Part shown: one piece after another, positions 26,671 through 35,558 of the stretch
Layout of the letters: every line of letters begins with the position of its first letter
Position numbering within the stretch: position 1 is the stretch's first letter
Assembly: GCA_016219185.1 (NCBI GenBank)
Contig: JACRBZ010000031.1
Coordinates: forward strand, 62,001 to 126,000
Direction of reading: 5' to 3'
Source of the DNA: Deltaproteobacteria bacterium
GTDB taxonomy: Bacteria; Desulfobacterota; Desulfobacteria; Desulfobacterales; Desulfatirhabdiaceae
DNA: 64,000 nt
The notes under the pieces: model-generated
Told to the model about the DNA's origin: nothing
What the model saw: only the letters and a program-made list of their open reading frames with translations
The model's database searches: none
Program-made: the position numbers and the translations under genes

Positions 26671-27714
26671 TTAAAACTCCACCCGAACCGTTTGTGGATC
26701 CAAGACCCGGGCAATAATTTCCTTGTTTGAACTCAGGTTTACCACCTTGACACGTTCTCCCCTGCTTCCGCTTTCTTTAGCTTCTCCCACGGCCGTGATC
26801 CGTAAAGATCCGGATTCGGCAACAATGGATACCCTGTCATTGCGCTTGACCATCGGTGGCAGTTCAACGATATCGGTTCGAATAATTTCTTTCGGATTCA
26901 TGGCTCTCAGCGTCCTTTTCCCCACCACGTCCCCCAGGCTGGAAATGTAATTGGAGGGCAGATCCGCCATATCCATGGATACGATGTGCACATCGTCTTT
27001 TTCAATGGTCTGATTCCGGTTAAGGGGTTTCTGAACAACAACAGCATCGGTTTCAACTTCGATCTTCACGCTTGTCCACACCTTTTTAGGAGACTGACCA
27101 TGCACATCAAAAACAACGTTCAGTGGAACCGTTCCCAGGTAACTGGTGTTATTGGGCGGAACGACTTTGTAAGAATAAGGCCTATCCGGAAGAACCAGAT
27201 TTTCGCTGGTCTGAACGAGTTTAACCCTTACCCGGTTTTTATCCCAGGGAATCTTATTGTCCAGAAAAGCGAGCACAATGTCTTCAATCATTTTCTTGGT
27301 GATTTCGATGGATTTTGTTGAAACCTCAATGATTCCGGGTGACTCAATTACAACCTGCGCAAGATCGACATCGCTTTGTTTCAGGCGTGCTCGAATATAC
27401 GGTTCGTCAAAGTTCCGGCTCTTTCCTGGAAGCGGGGCAACTCCAATCACCAAATCCTGGAGCTTTTGGATCAGGGCGGGGTCCCCGTTTTGAATTTTCG
27501 AAATGGCGCCAAGACGGATATCCGCATCATTTGTTTCGGTCTTTTCAGATATGCGTATGGTGGTTAAATTTGAATCCGCGGTTTCGCCGATTTTTTCGAG
27601 AAAAAACAGCATGGACAGCATCCCAAAAAAAATCACCCAGCACCATTTCCCCATGAGTTCACATCTGCCGGAAGCGCCTGACATATGCGGATATTTTTGG
27701 CCCTTTTTCATCAT
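26671..27714 (-). CDS. flgA: P-ring assembly chaperone FlgA
   Basis: The protein has 347 residues. After a basic N-terminus there is a hydrophobic export segment (KWCWVIFFGMLSMLFFL). The C-terminal SAF domain has the conserved PLNRNQTIEKDDVHIVSMD, VVGKRTLRAMNPKEIIRTDIVE and VVNLSSNKEIIARVLDPQTV blocks. FlgA binds FlgI in the periplasm. It is longer than enteric FlgA because of an extra N-terminal domain. AAAGGAG lies four bases before ATG 27714. The ATG at 27732 has no room for a ribosome site. Confidence 0.92.
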   Translation of the reverse strand: MMKKGQKYPHMSGASGRCELMGKWCWVIFFGMLSMLFFLEKIGETADSNLTTIRISEKTETNDADIRLGAISKIQNGDPALIQKLQDLVIGVAPLPGKSRNFDEPYIRARLKQSDVDLAQVVIESPGIIEVSTKSIEITKKMIEDIVLAFLDNKIPWDKNRVRVKLVQTSENLVLPDRPYSYKVVPPNNTSYLGTVPLNVVFDVHGQSPKKVWTSVKIEVETDAVVVQKPLNRNQTIEKDDVHIVSMDMADLPSNYISSLGDVVGKRTLRAMNPKEIIRTDIVELPPMVKRNDRVSIVAESGSLRITAVGEAKESGSRGERVKVVNLSSNKEIIARVLDPQTVRVEF

Positions 27715-27747
27715 GACACTCCTTTGCCCCATCCTTTTACCGGTTTT

Positions 27748-28536
27748 CTACCGTTTCAGGTTGTTAGCCAGCTGCAGCATTTCATCGGCCGCCTGAATGG
27801 ATTTGCTGTTGATCTCGTAAGCCCGCTGGGCCGTAATCATGTTGACCATTTCATCCACCACGCTGACATTCGACATTTCCAGGTTGCCCTGGGATATGGT
27901 GCCCCTGCCATCTTTGCCGGGCGTTCCGGTGGTCACATCTCCGGAGGCTGCGGTTTTCAGATAAAGATTTCTGCCGATGCTGCTGAGTCCGGCCGGATTC
28001 GGAAACTGACCCAGTTCGATGGTGCCGATTTGAGTGGGTTTAACATCTCCAGCCTTAAGCGCGGATACGGTTCCATCCATTCCGATGGTTACCGAAACAG
28101 TGTTGTTGGGAACGGAGAGCTCGGGCTCCAGGGGGTATCCGTCCGAAGTCACGACTTTCCCGTCGCTGTTCAGTTTAAAAGCACCCGAGCGGCTGTAGGC
28201 AACATCCCCATTTGGTTGCATGATCTGAAAAAATCCGCTTCCTTCAATGGCCATATCCAGCTCATTTTCGGTATGCTGATAATTTCCCTGAATAAATATT
28301 TTCTGCGTTGCCACCGGCCTTGTCCCCTGCCCCAGTTGGATCCCGGTCGGCACCTGATTGTCGGATGATGAAGCAGCTCCTGCCGGACGAAGGTTTTGAT
28401 AGAGCAGATCCTGAAAATCCGCCCGGCTGCGTTTAAAACCGGTTGTGCTGACATTGGCCAGATTGTTTGAAATCACATCGATGTTTAGTGACTGTGCCTG
28501 CATTCCGGATGCGGCTATGGATAAAGCCCGAGACAT
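27748..28536 (-). CDS. flgG: Distal rod protein FlgG
   Basis: The protein has 262 residues, the usual FlgG length. It begins [20 protein letters not shown] and has [20 protein letters not shown]; it ends [20 protein letters not shown] and [10 protein letters not shown]. FlgG builds the distal rod that crosses the P- and L-rings. AAGGAGG lies five bases before ATG 28536, so the longer frame was rejected. It lies between flgF and flgA. Confidence 0.97.
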   Translation of the reverse strand: MSRALSIAASGMQAQSLNIDVISNNLANVSTTGFKRSRADFQDLLYQNLRPAGAASSSDNQVPTGIQLGQGTRPVATQKIFIQGNYQHTENELDMAIEGSGFFQIMQPNGDVAYSRSGAFKLNSDGKVVTSDGYPLEPELSVPNNTVSVTIGMDGTVSALKAGDVKPTQIGTIELGQFPNPAGLSSIGRNLYLKTAASGDVTTGTPGKDGRGTISQGNLEMSNVSVVDEMVNMITAQRAYEINSKSIQAADEMLQLANNLKR

Positions 28537-28633
28537 AATGGCCTCCTTATGAATTGTAAGCGACAAGCAGTGAAAAGATAACAGAAATCGTATGCTGCCT
28601 GCTGTTCAAGACATATGACTTGCTGAGTGCAAG

Positions 28634-29386
28634 TCATGACAGTTTACCGATTTCATTGGTTCTAGTATTGGTTTCATTCATGGATTGAAGAACCTTTTGA
28701 TAGGATTCATATCCCCGAACCACATCGATCATCTCGGTCATCATTTTGATGGGATCCACATTGGATGCTTCGATGAATCCCTGTTGAACCAGCGTGTTGT
28801 CTGCAGACACTCCGGTATCTTGTGGATCTTGCGAGCTGTAGAGGGAATTTCCGATTTTCAACAACCCTTTTTTATTTGCGAAATCGACGATCTTGAGGGT
28901 ATCCGCTTTCACGCCATCAACCATGATATCGCCGTTTGAAGCCACAACAACTTTTTGGCCGGTAATTCGAATTTCACCGCCACCTTTGCCCTGAACCGGA
29001 TACCCATCCTGAGTTACCAGGGTTCCGTTTGAATTCAGAACAAAATTTCCTTTTCGTGTATATTGCAACCCCTGAGGCGTCTGAACAGAAAAAAAACCTT
29101 CACCATCCAGTGCCACATCCAGTGCATTTCCGGTCTCTTTTAACTGGCCCTGCTCGAAATTGGTAAACGAGCCGACCGGAAGGCTGGAGAGATTGTTTAT
29201 GGACAAGTCTTTTGAACGTGCGCCGGAAACATTGTTCCAGACGGATGAAGGCGTTTTGGGAATCCGGAACACCCGATCTTCCTTAAATCCCACGGTATTG
29301 GCATTGGCCATGTTGTTGGATAAAACCTCCAACCTCATTTCCTGACCCATAGTCCCTGATAGAATGCCGCTGATTTCTCCACTCAT
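28634..29386 (-). CDS. flgF: Proximal rod protein FlgF
   Basis: The protein has 250 residues of the FlgE/F/G family. The conserved rod motif is LEVLSNNMANANTVGFKEDR, with IDVVRGYESYQKVLQSMNE near the C-terminus. It is placed directly before flgG, and its size fits FlgF. GAGGT lies four bases before the ATG. It is the first gene after a terminator-like hairpin (29402-29468), so it may head a separate flgFGAHIJ transcript. No clear promoter was found in the short gap. Confidence 0.93.
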   Translation of the reverse strand: MSGEISGILSGTMGQEMRLEVLSNNMANANTVGFKEDRVFRIPKTPSSVWNNVSGARSKDLSINNLSSLPVGSFTNFEQGQLKETGNALDVALDGEGFFSVQTPQGLQYTRKGNFVLNSNGTLVTQDGYPVQGKGGGEIRITGQKVVVASNGDIMVDGVKADTLKIVDFANKKGLLKIGNSLYSSQDPQDTGVSADNTLVQQGFIEASNVDPIKMMTEMIDVVRGYESYQKVLQSMNETNTRTNEIGKLS

Positions 29387-29401
29387 GCCGACCTCTTAAA
29401 T

Positions 29402-29468
29402 AAAAAAGTTCGCAAATTCACCAGTTGATAAGCTCAATGCACTTACCAACACCGGAACTTACGAACTT
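29402..29468 (-). terminator. Rho-independent terminator after the fliA-DUF2802 block
   Basis: On the minus strand the arms at 29468-29455 (AAGTTCGTAAGTTC) and 29419-29406 (GAATTTGCGAACTT) pair along 14 bases with two imperfect pairs. The second arm runs into TTTT-A-TTT. The loop is 35 nt. It lies after the DUF2802-like gene and about 16 bases before flgF, so it may be an attenuator rather than a full stop. Confidence 0.6.
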
Positions 29469-29493
29469 AATTAAAGCACGAACTATGCCAGAG

Positions 29494-29919
29494 TTACGCT
29501 ATATCCGTTTTCAGTGGGGCTGTTTGAAGTCCGGCCGATTGGATCTGGCGCAAACTGGCAATCAGCTCGATTTCACACTGGGGAATTTTTATCCGCGATG
29601 CGATCTGGTGGGCTCCCATTCCCAGATCCAGAAGACGCCTGGCTTCATCATAGGGATCATTGGCAGCGCCCTGCCCATCCCCCGCATAACAATTATTTTT
29701 TACCGAAGCCAGGACCCCTCCAAACGGCATATCCGCGGGCAGGTCGATCGGATTGGCCGTAAACGGGTCAGCATCCTCTGATTTGGCTGCGCCGGATATC
29801 AACTGCTTCGATGCGGTATTCCGTTTCATTTTTATGAGATACAGCGCTGTCAAGGCACAGCAACCCACCCCGAATGCATCCAGAAACACTTCCCAATTCA
29901 TGAGTATTGTTTGAGTCAT
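29494..29919 (-). CDS. DUF2802-like membrane-anchored protein
   Basis: The protein has 141 residues. One N-terminal membrane helix (EVFLDAFGVGCCALTALYLI) is followed by a variable linker and a C-terminal helical motif, YDEARRLLDLGMGAHQIASR with IPQCEIELIASLRQ. This resembles the DUF2802 pattern found near motility genes. I know no firm function. The C-terminal part looks like a small helix-turn-helix, but it is tethered to the membrane, so DNA binding is doubtful. It is the last gene of the fliA block before the terminator. Confidence 0.6.
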   Translation of the reverse strand: MTQTILMNWEVFLDAFGVGCCALTALYLIKMKRNTASKQLISGAAKSEDADPFTANPIDLPADMPFGGVLASVKNNCYAGDGQGAANDPYDEARRLLDLGMGAHQIASRIKIPQCEIELIASLRQIQSAGLQTAPLKTDIA

Positions 29920-29939
29920 GGCATCATTTCCTTTAAAAA

Positions 29940-30095
29940 TTAAATTATTACATCAATTCGTGTTCCCGGTTCCGTGGTATCGGTCTTTCGGCTTTTATGC
30001 GAATAAGGCATTATTTTCACGAAAATTTCTTCAAGCTCATTTCTCACGTGAATATCCTCTTCCATAACTTCGGATGCATAAACGGGTAACGTCAT
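29940..30095 (-). CDS. Small conserved-looking ORF downstream of fliA
   Basis: A 51-residue ORF starts at ATG 30095 (an internal ATG at 30065 would give 41 residues). It reads LEEIFVKIMPYSH in the middle and ends PGTRIDVII. There is no signal or membrane segment. It fills the gap between fliA and the DUF2802-like gene on the same strand, with stop and next start 21 bases apart, which favours a real gene. The ribosome site is weak (AGGG about 12 bases upstream), and the start codon sits in the loop and stem of an 11-bp hairpin (30084-30111). The function is unknown. Confidence 0.5.
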   Translation of the reverse strand: MTLPVYASEVMEEDIHVRNELEEIFVKIMPYSHKSRKTDTTEPGTRIDVII

Positions 30096-30111
30096 TTTAT
30101 TGACGTTACCC
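30084..30111. promoter_or_regulatory. Perfect 11-bp hairpin covering the start of the small ORF
   Basis: GGGTAACGTCA (30084-30094) and TGACGTTACCC (30101-30111) are perfectly complementary, with a 6-nt loop. There is no T run, so it is not a standard terminator. On the minus-strand RNA it would hide the ATG at 30095-30093, so it could limit translation or mark an RNA end after fliA. Confidence 0.5.
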
Positions 30112-30144
30112 TGAACATTTTGACATCACCGATGCAACCCCCCG

Positions 30145-30957
30145 TCAATTATTCAACACGCCATTCCGGATCAGTTTTTTGCGTAGATGAATGATCGCGC
30201 CCGAGTGGATCTGAGATATTCTGGACTCGGTTAAATTCATGACCTCACCAATCTCTTTCAAGGTCAGTTCATCCACATAGTACAGTGAAATAACTGTTTT
30301 TTCCTTTTCCGGCAATTCGTCAACGGCTTTTGCCAGCGCCACCTTGATTTCCTGAGCCCGGAGTGACATGAGCGCATCCTGATCCTCGCCGCTCACAAGC
30401 TGCCTGAGAAGGTTTTCCTTTTCACCGTCCGACCGGGAATCCATATCGTCAATGCTGACAAAATAAATACCCGCCATACGCCGGACATCTTCAAGTTCAC
30501 CGGCGGTCATCCCCAATTCCCGGGCAACTTCCCAGTCCTCGACCTCCCTGCCCAGTTTTTGCTCCAGATAAATCCAGGCTTGCTGCATTTCGCGCACTTT
30601 TTTTCGATTACCACGGGAAAGAACATCCCGGGACCGAAGTTCGCTTAAAACGGCGCCGCGGATGCGAAACGATGCAAATGTCGCCAGTGTATTATCTCTT
30701 GCGGGGTCATAGCGATCTATGGACTGGATCAGCCCGATAACGCCGGCATTCATGAGATCATCAACATCCACATGCGCAGGCAGATGCACGGCCATCCGAT
30801 AAACGATTCTCTTGACAAACGGAAGGTATTCCGTAATCAACCGGTTCCGTGCCATCTCATCGTCCCTGTAAGGACTTGCAGTCATGCTTGCGGCGGATAG
30901 ATGCATATTGTCTTCTCTATTAACGGTCATGATCCGACAATCATAACAACACATCAC
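30145..30957 (-). CDS. fliA: Flagellar sigma factor FliA (sigma-28)
   Basis: The protein has up to 270 residues. Region 2 includes LITEYLPFVKRIVYRMA, DDLMNAGVIGLIQSIDRYDP and FASFRIRGAVLSELRS. Region 4 has LPEKEKTVISLYYVDELTLK and VMNLTESRISQIHSGAI. FliA directs RNA polymerase to late genes such as flagellin and receptors and is held by FlgM. The GTG at 30957 overlaps the flhG stop; ATG 30954, 30930 or 30906 are also possible, because the first 17 residues are not typical. It lies last of the flhA-flhF-flhG-fliA series. Confidence 0.95.
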   Translation of the reverse strand: MMCCYDCRIMTVNREDNMHLSAASMTASPYRDDEMARNRLITEYLPFVKRIVYRMAVHLPAHVDVDDLMNAGVIGLIQSIDRYDPARDNTLATFASFRIRGAVLSELRSRDVLSRGNRKKVREMQQAWIYLEQKLGREVEDWEVARELGMTAGELEDVRRMAGIYFVSIDDMDSRSDGEKENLLRQLVSGEDQDALMSLRAQEIKVALAKAVDELPEKEKTVISLYYVDELTLKEIGEVMNLTESRISQIHSGAIIHLRKKLIRNGVLNN

Positions 30958-31871
30958 AGATTGGTGAAATCCAGTTTATTGTGGATCAGTTCTTTCCAGA
31001 ACAACCGGGTATTCTTTGCGGGGGATACAGGCGCCTGCGACTGGCACAATTTCACGGCCAGGGAATTGAAACATCGGCTGGCCTGTGTATCCGGATACAG
31101 ATCACATACGGCTTTTTGCTGTCTGACCCCGCGCGTGATGTTTTTATCGTAATTGACGTGCCCGATATATTCGATGGTGATGTCCAAAAACCTTTCGGCA
31201 ACCAGCTTCAGTTGCCGGTAAACTTCATGGGCTTCCTGGATATCGCTGACCATATTGACCAGCAGTTTAAACTGTTTCACACCATAGCGGATGGAAAGGA
31301 TTTTCATCAGGGCATAGGCATCGGTGATGGATGTGGGTTCAGGCGATACCACCACCAGGATTTCGTGGGCAATCGCATTGAAATACATGACACTCGAGGA
31401 TATTCCGGCGGCTGTATCGATCAGAAGGATATCAATCGGATCAATCACCTCATAGAGATTACTCAGAAGGTCGGCGGTCTGTTCTTTGGAGAGACTGACC
31501 ATTTCCTGAATTCCCGATGACGCCGGAAGGATTTTGACATTACAGGGCCCTTCAACGATAATTTCCGAAAGGGTTTTTTCCCCAAGTGTGACATGAGAAA
31601 AGTTGTATTTGGGAGTCAGCCCCAGAAGGATATCCAGGTTTCCCAGCCCCAGATCCGCGTCAAAAATCATGACTTTCTTGCCAAGCTGGGACAAGGAAAT
31701 CCCGAGGTTGGCAACGATATTGGTTTTTCCAACCCCTCCCTTACCGCTGGTAATGGCAATGACCCGAGTGCGAGAGCCCTTTTCCGGCTGAGGGGGCCCC
31801 ATTCCGTTTTTGGCTGCCAGTTTTCGCGTCAGACTGATGACATTGCTTGTTGAACCCGTGGACATCGTCAT
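30954..31871 (-). CDS. flhG: MinD-like ATPase FlhG (FleN)
   Basis: The protein has 305 residues. The deviant Walker A motif SGKGGVGKTN (about 42-51) and MIFDADLGLGNLDILLGL mark the MinD/ParA family. The Walker B-like IDILLIDTAAGISSSV follows. FlhG limits flagellar number and acts with FlhF at the pole. The N-terminus has a basic stretch before the ATPase, but the DQAxxLR FlhF-activating motif of other FlhG proteins is not evident. It lies ten bases downstream of flhF and overlaps fliA. Confidence 0.94.
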   Translation of the reverse strand: MTMSTGSTSNVISLTRKLAAKNGMGPPQPEKGSRTRVIAITSGKGGVGKTNIVANLGISLSQLGKKVMIFDADLGLGNLDILLGLTPKYNFSHVTLGEKTLSEIIVEGPCNVKILPASSGIQEMVSLSKEQTADLLSNLYEVIDPIDILLIDTAAGISSSVMYFNAIAHEILVVVSPEPTSITDAYALMKILSIRYGVKQFKLLVNMVSDIQEAHEVYRQLKLVAERFLDITIEYIGHVNYDKNITRGVRQQKAVCDLYPDTQASRCFNSLAVKLCQSQAPVSPAKNTRLFWKELIHNKLDFTNL

Positions 31872-31880
31872 ATGGATACC

Positions 31881-33356
31881 TTATCTTAAATAACAGGGTT
31901 GGCCGTTTCCGACCCGGTAAACTTCAGCTTCTCTCGTATTCTGAAACCCCAGGATATCACCACAACAGGTTTTACAGGGGGTGTATTTTTTTGAAGCGGC
32001 TTCTTCAATGCTTTCGAACACGATACGGTTTTCAGGTTTTATCCGTTTGGCCCAGGCACATTCAGGGCTATGGAAATGAACGGCTTTGTGATTGGCCACA
32101 TAGTGATTTCGAAACGAAGGGGACTGGATGTTGTTTTTGACATAGGGAATGATTTCCGCTGTTTTACCGGGAGGAACATGCCAGGGCTTGCTTTCCCTGC
32201 CAGGATTCAGAATGAGTTCCAAAATTTTTTCGAGCGTGGCCTTTTCAATGCTGTTCGGAATGAGCTGTCCGCTGGTAAAATAGGAAACCGGAAGTTTTGA
32301 ACGCATCAACAGATTAAACACATTGCCATAGGCCTGGCTTTCATCCAGTTTGGTGACAATCAGGCTTGTCACCAACAACGATTTATAGGCTTTCACGATC
32401 TGAATCAGATCTTCATCTTTTGTTGTAGCGCCGGCCACGAGATACACGGTATCGACATGGGCATGTTTAAGAAATTCAGATATTTCCTCGATCACCTGCG
32501 CATCGCGGATTCCCATGCCCGGCGTATCAATAAAGATGTGATCCATTCGTTCGAAACGTTTCAAGGACTCTTTGAACTCCTTGACCGTGGATACCAGTTC
32601 CAGGGGAACGCCGATAATCTTTCCATATACCTGAAGCTGGGCTGCGGCTGCAACTCTTTTAGTATCAAAGGTGACCCACCCGACTTTCTGTTTAAGCTGA
32701 TGGGTATAAATTGCTGTCAGTCGGGCAATGGCCGAAGTTTTTCCCCCTCCCGCGGGACCCACAAACCCATGCAATTGCGGGCGGCTGCTGAGTTTTTCCG
32801 TTGTCCCCGCGGATATTCCCATTTCTGAAAAAGCCTCAAGCAGACGAGAATTACAGGTCTGGCTTCCCCATACCATTTCCGGACCAGATTTCTGGGCCAA
32901 TATCTCCAAAAGCTTCTGAATGAACGATTCTTCCACGCCTTGACGCGCAAAGTGGTTTTTAAACGCCTCCATGTTTTTATCCATGCCGGCAGTAGCCGGC
33001 CGGGTGTTTTTTCGAATGGACATCGATTTCAAACCAGCCTGAATGGTATTCATCAAACTTTTCTTGCTGATGGAGTCATCAATGCGAATGGAAATTTTCT
33101 GGCCTTTCTGGACGCCGGAAGCACGCCCTGCGGCAGTTGAGACTGCTTGAGTCTCTATGGCTTGATTTTCCATGGTGTCGTTCAGGGTGTCGGTTGCGGC
33201 CGTCACTTCAATGCCTGCTGGTTTTTTGATTCCAAAAAGGGTTTTTTCCTGACTCAGGCTTCGAGCGGAAAGGATTACCGCATCCGGCCCGAATTCTTTT
33301 TTTATCAGCCGCAATGCTTCGGTCATCGTTGGCGCTTCAAATCGTTTAATCTGCAT
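31881..33356 (-). CDS. flhF: SRP-type GTPase FlhF with extra C-terminal Cys/His domain
   Basis: The protein has 491 residues. The N-terminal B domain starts MQIKRFEAPTMTEALRLIKK. The GTPase has P-loop GPAGGGKTS, then DTKRVAAAAQLQVYGKIIGV, DTPGMGIRD and TKLDES. FlhF usually ends soon after the G domain, but here about 100 residues follow (from about 390). They carry H429-x3-C433 in HFHSPECAWAKRI and C461-x2-C464 in YTPCKTC, a layout like the Ada zinc-binding module. FlhF places the flagellum at the pole. The added domain is unusual and its role unknown. It overlaps flhA by 11 bases. Confidence 0.93.
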   Translation of the reverse strand: MQIKRFEAPTMTEALRLIKKEFGPDAVILSARSLSQEKTLFGIKKPAGIEVTAATDTLNDTMENQAIETQAVSTAAGRASGVQKGQKISIRIDDSISKKSLMNTIQAGLKSMSIRKNTRPATAGMDKNMEAFKNHFARQGVEESFIQKLLEILAQKSGPEMVWGSQTCNSRLLEAFSEMGISAGTTEKLSSRPQLHGFVGPAGGGKTSAIARLTAIYTHQLKQKVGWVTFDTKRVAAAAQLQVYGKIIGVPLELVSTVKEFKESLKRFERMDHIFIDTPGMGIRDAQVIEEISEFLKHAHVDTVYLVAGATTKDEDLIQIVKAYKSLLVTSLIVTKLDESQAYGNVFNLLMRSKLPVSYFTSGQLIPNSIEKATLEKILELILNPGRESKPWHVPPGKTAEIIPYVKNNIQSPSFRNHYVANHKAVHFHSPECAWAKRIKPENRIVFESIEEAASKKYTPCKTCCGDILGFQNTREAEVYRVGNGQPCYLR

Positions 33357-35451
33357 CTGTCAGTCTCACTATTCCTAAGGATTGAATCCGAATGCTGGTT
33401 AGAATATCATTATAAGATAGCACCACCAGGTTTGGAATAAACCGGTCCACCAGCTTTCTTAAATGCAATCTAACCTGCGCTGAACATAAGATAATCGGCT
33501 GAAGGTTCTGAGATGTAAACTTCTCAAGGTTTCGGGCAATTTGTCTGATGATTTTCTGGGTAATCTCCGGCTCAATGGATAGAAAGCTGCCCTGGGAAGT
33601 CTGCTGAAGGGATTGCAGCAGCAGGTTCTCAATCGCATGATCCATTGTCATCAGAGAGAGGGTCCCCTCCGGCGCCACATAAAGACGGGTGATGGTCCGG
33701 GCCAGGCCATGCCGAACATATTCGGTCAGCATGTCCAGATCCTTTGTCACAGGTGCCCAATCTGCAAGGGTTTCCAGGATGGTCAGAAGATCCCGGATGG
33801 GAATCTGTTCAACCAGCAGATTTTGAAGAACCTTCACGACCGATCCCAGTGGAAGCAGATTAGGAACCAGTTCCTCAACGATCCTGGGATAGGCTTCCTT
33901 AAGGGTATCCAGAAGCTGCTGGACTTCCTGCCTTCCCAGATACTCGTGTGCGTGTTTCTTGATGACATCGGTCAGGTGCGTGGTCAGCACTGTCGGAAGA
34001 TCCACCACCGTGTATCCTTTTCCCATGACCTTTTCTTTTTCCTGCTCTTTTATCCAGTATGCCGGAAGCCCGAACGTGGGCTCCTTGGTTGGAATGCCTT
34101 CAATTGCCTCTTGAGTCACTCCGGGATTCAAGGCCAGGTAATGATTGATCATGAGGTCACCTTTTGCGACCTCGTTGCCTTTCAGTAAAATTGAGTACTC
34201 CCCCGGTTTCAGTTGCATATTGTCCTGAATATGAACCGACGGAACCAGGATCCCGATATCCTGAGCAATCTGCCGGCGAACGGATTTGATGCGCTCTAGA
34301 AGCTCTCCGTTCTGGGCGGCGTCCACCAGCGGGATCAGCCCATATCCCACTTCCAGAGCCAGAACATCCAGCGGAGGCATAAGTTTAACCGCTTCCGGAG
34401 ATCTGGCTTTGGCTGATGCCGCCTGAGCAGATAATTCTTCTTTCTCATTGTCGGATTGGGATGATTTTGAAAGGATATACGCCACGGTCCCCGTCAACGC
34501 CGAAAGCGTCAAAAAAGGAATTGTCGGAAGCCCGGGGACCAGGGAGAATCCGAACAAAACAGAACTGGCAATGGCAATGGCGCGCGGCTGAACCAAAAGC
34601 TGTGAGGTAATCTCTTTTCCCATGCTGGATTCAGACCCGGCCCGGCTCACGATGATACCCGCAGCCGTAGAGACGATCAATGCCGGAATCTGACTGACCA
34701 ACCCATCGCCCACGGTCAGCAGCGTGTAATTCTGGGCCGCGTCAAAAAAACTCATGCTGTGTTGAAAAACGCCGATCCCCAGACCCGCGATGATGTTGAT
34801 CAGGGTAATCATAATGCCGGCAATGGCATCTCCGCGCACAAATTTATTGGCTCCGTCCATTGCCCCGTAGTATTCGGCTTCATGGGCGACCTGACGCCGC
34901 CTGGCCTTTGCTTCCTGGTCATTAATGAGGCCGGCATTTAAATCCGCATCGATACTCATTTGTTTACCCGGCATGGCGTCCAGGGTAAATCGCGCCGCGA
35001 CTTCTGCAATCCGTCCGGCACCCTTGGTAATGACCATAAAGTTGATGACGACAAGAATCAAAAATACAATCACCCCAACCAGATAATTGCCGCCCACGAC
35101 AAAATTACCAAATGCCATGATCACTTTCCCCGCGGCATCCGTCCCTTCATTGCCATGAAGAAGGATCATTCGCGTGGACGCCACATTCAACGACAGCCTG
35201 AACAGAGTGGTAACCAGAAGTATTGAGGGAAACGAGGACAGCTCCAGAGGCTTTTGAATATACATCCCGACAAGAAGGATAATCAATGAAAACGTAATAT
35301 TGAAAGATAGCAACAGATCCAGCAGTATGGATGGAAGCGGCACAACCATGATCATCAGGATGGCAATGACCGCAACCGCCATAAAGATGTCGGAACTTCG
35401 CGTTAGGCGTGCAAGCTGTCCTGCAAACATATTCTGTGTGGCAATTTCCAT
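33346..35451 (-). CDS. flhA: Flagellar export gate protein FlhA
   Basis: The protein has 701 residues. The N-terminal half has eight hydrophobic segments (for example ILMIMVVPLPSILLDLLLSF and MISLINI-type helices up to about 325) and the FHIPEP signature region RLSLNVASTRMIL, with KGAGRIAEVAARFTLDAMPGKQM. The cytoplasmic C-domain (about 350-701) forms the nonameric ring that docks chaperones and substrates. It lies between flhB and flhF; the usual flhB-flhA-flhF-flhG order is kept. Confidence 0.97.
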   Translation of the reverse strand: MEIATQNMFAGQLARLTRSSDIFMAVAVIAILMIMVVPLPSILLDLLLSFNITFSLIILLVGMYIQKPLELSSFPSILLVTTLFRLSLNVASTRMILLHGNEGTDAAGKVIMAFGNFVVGGNYLVGVIVFLILVVINFMVITKGAGRIAEVAARFTLDAMPGKQMSIDADLNAGLINDQEAKARRRQVAHEAEYYGAMDGANKFVRGDAIAGIMITLINIIAGLGIGVFQHSMSFFDAAQNYTLLTVGDGLVSQIPALIVSTAAGIIVSRAGSESSMGKEITSQLLVQPRAIAIASSVLFGFSLVPGLPTIPFLTLSALTGTVAYILSKSSQSDNEKEELSAQAASAKARSPEAVKLMPPLDVLALEVGYGLIPLVDAAQNGELLERIKSVRRQIAQDIGILVPSVHIQDNMQLKPGEYSILLKGNEVAKGDLMINHYLALNPGVTQEAIEGIPTKEPTFGLPAYWIKEQEKEKVMGKGYTVVDLPTVLTTHLTDVIKKHAHEYLGRQEVQQLLDTLKEAYPRIVEELVPNLLPLGSVVKVLQNLLVEQIPIRDLLTILETLADWAPVTKDLDMLTEYVRHGLARTITRLYVAPEGTLSLMTMDHAIENLLLQSLQQTSQGSFLSIEPEITQKIIRQIARNLEKFTSQNLQPIILCSAQVRLHLRKLVDRFIPNLVVLSYNDILTSIRIQSLGIVRLTDAD

Positions 35452-35558
35452 GTTTTTCCATTGAAAAGAGAAGAGAGTTGATTTGTAAAAAAATGAATGC
35501 AGGATTTGTGCCAGCGGGTATGGGGAGAATATGTGAAGATGGGACTTTTCGGAAGGTG

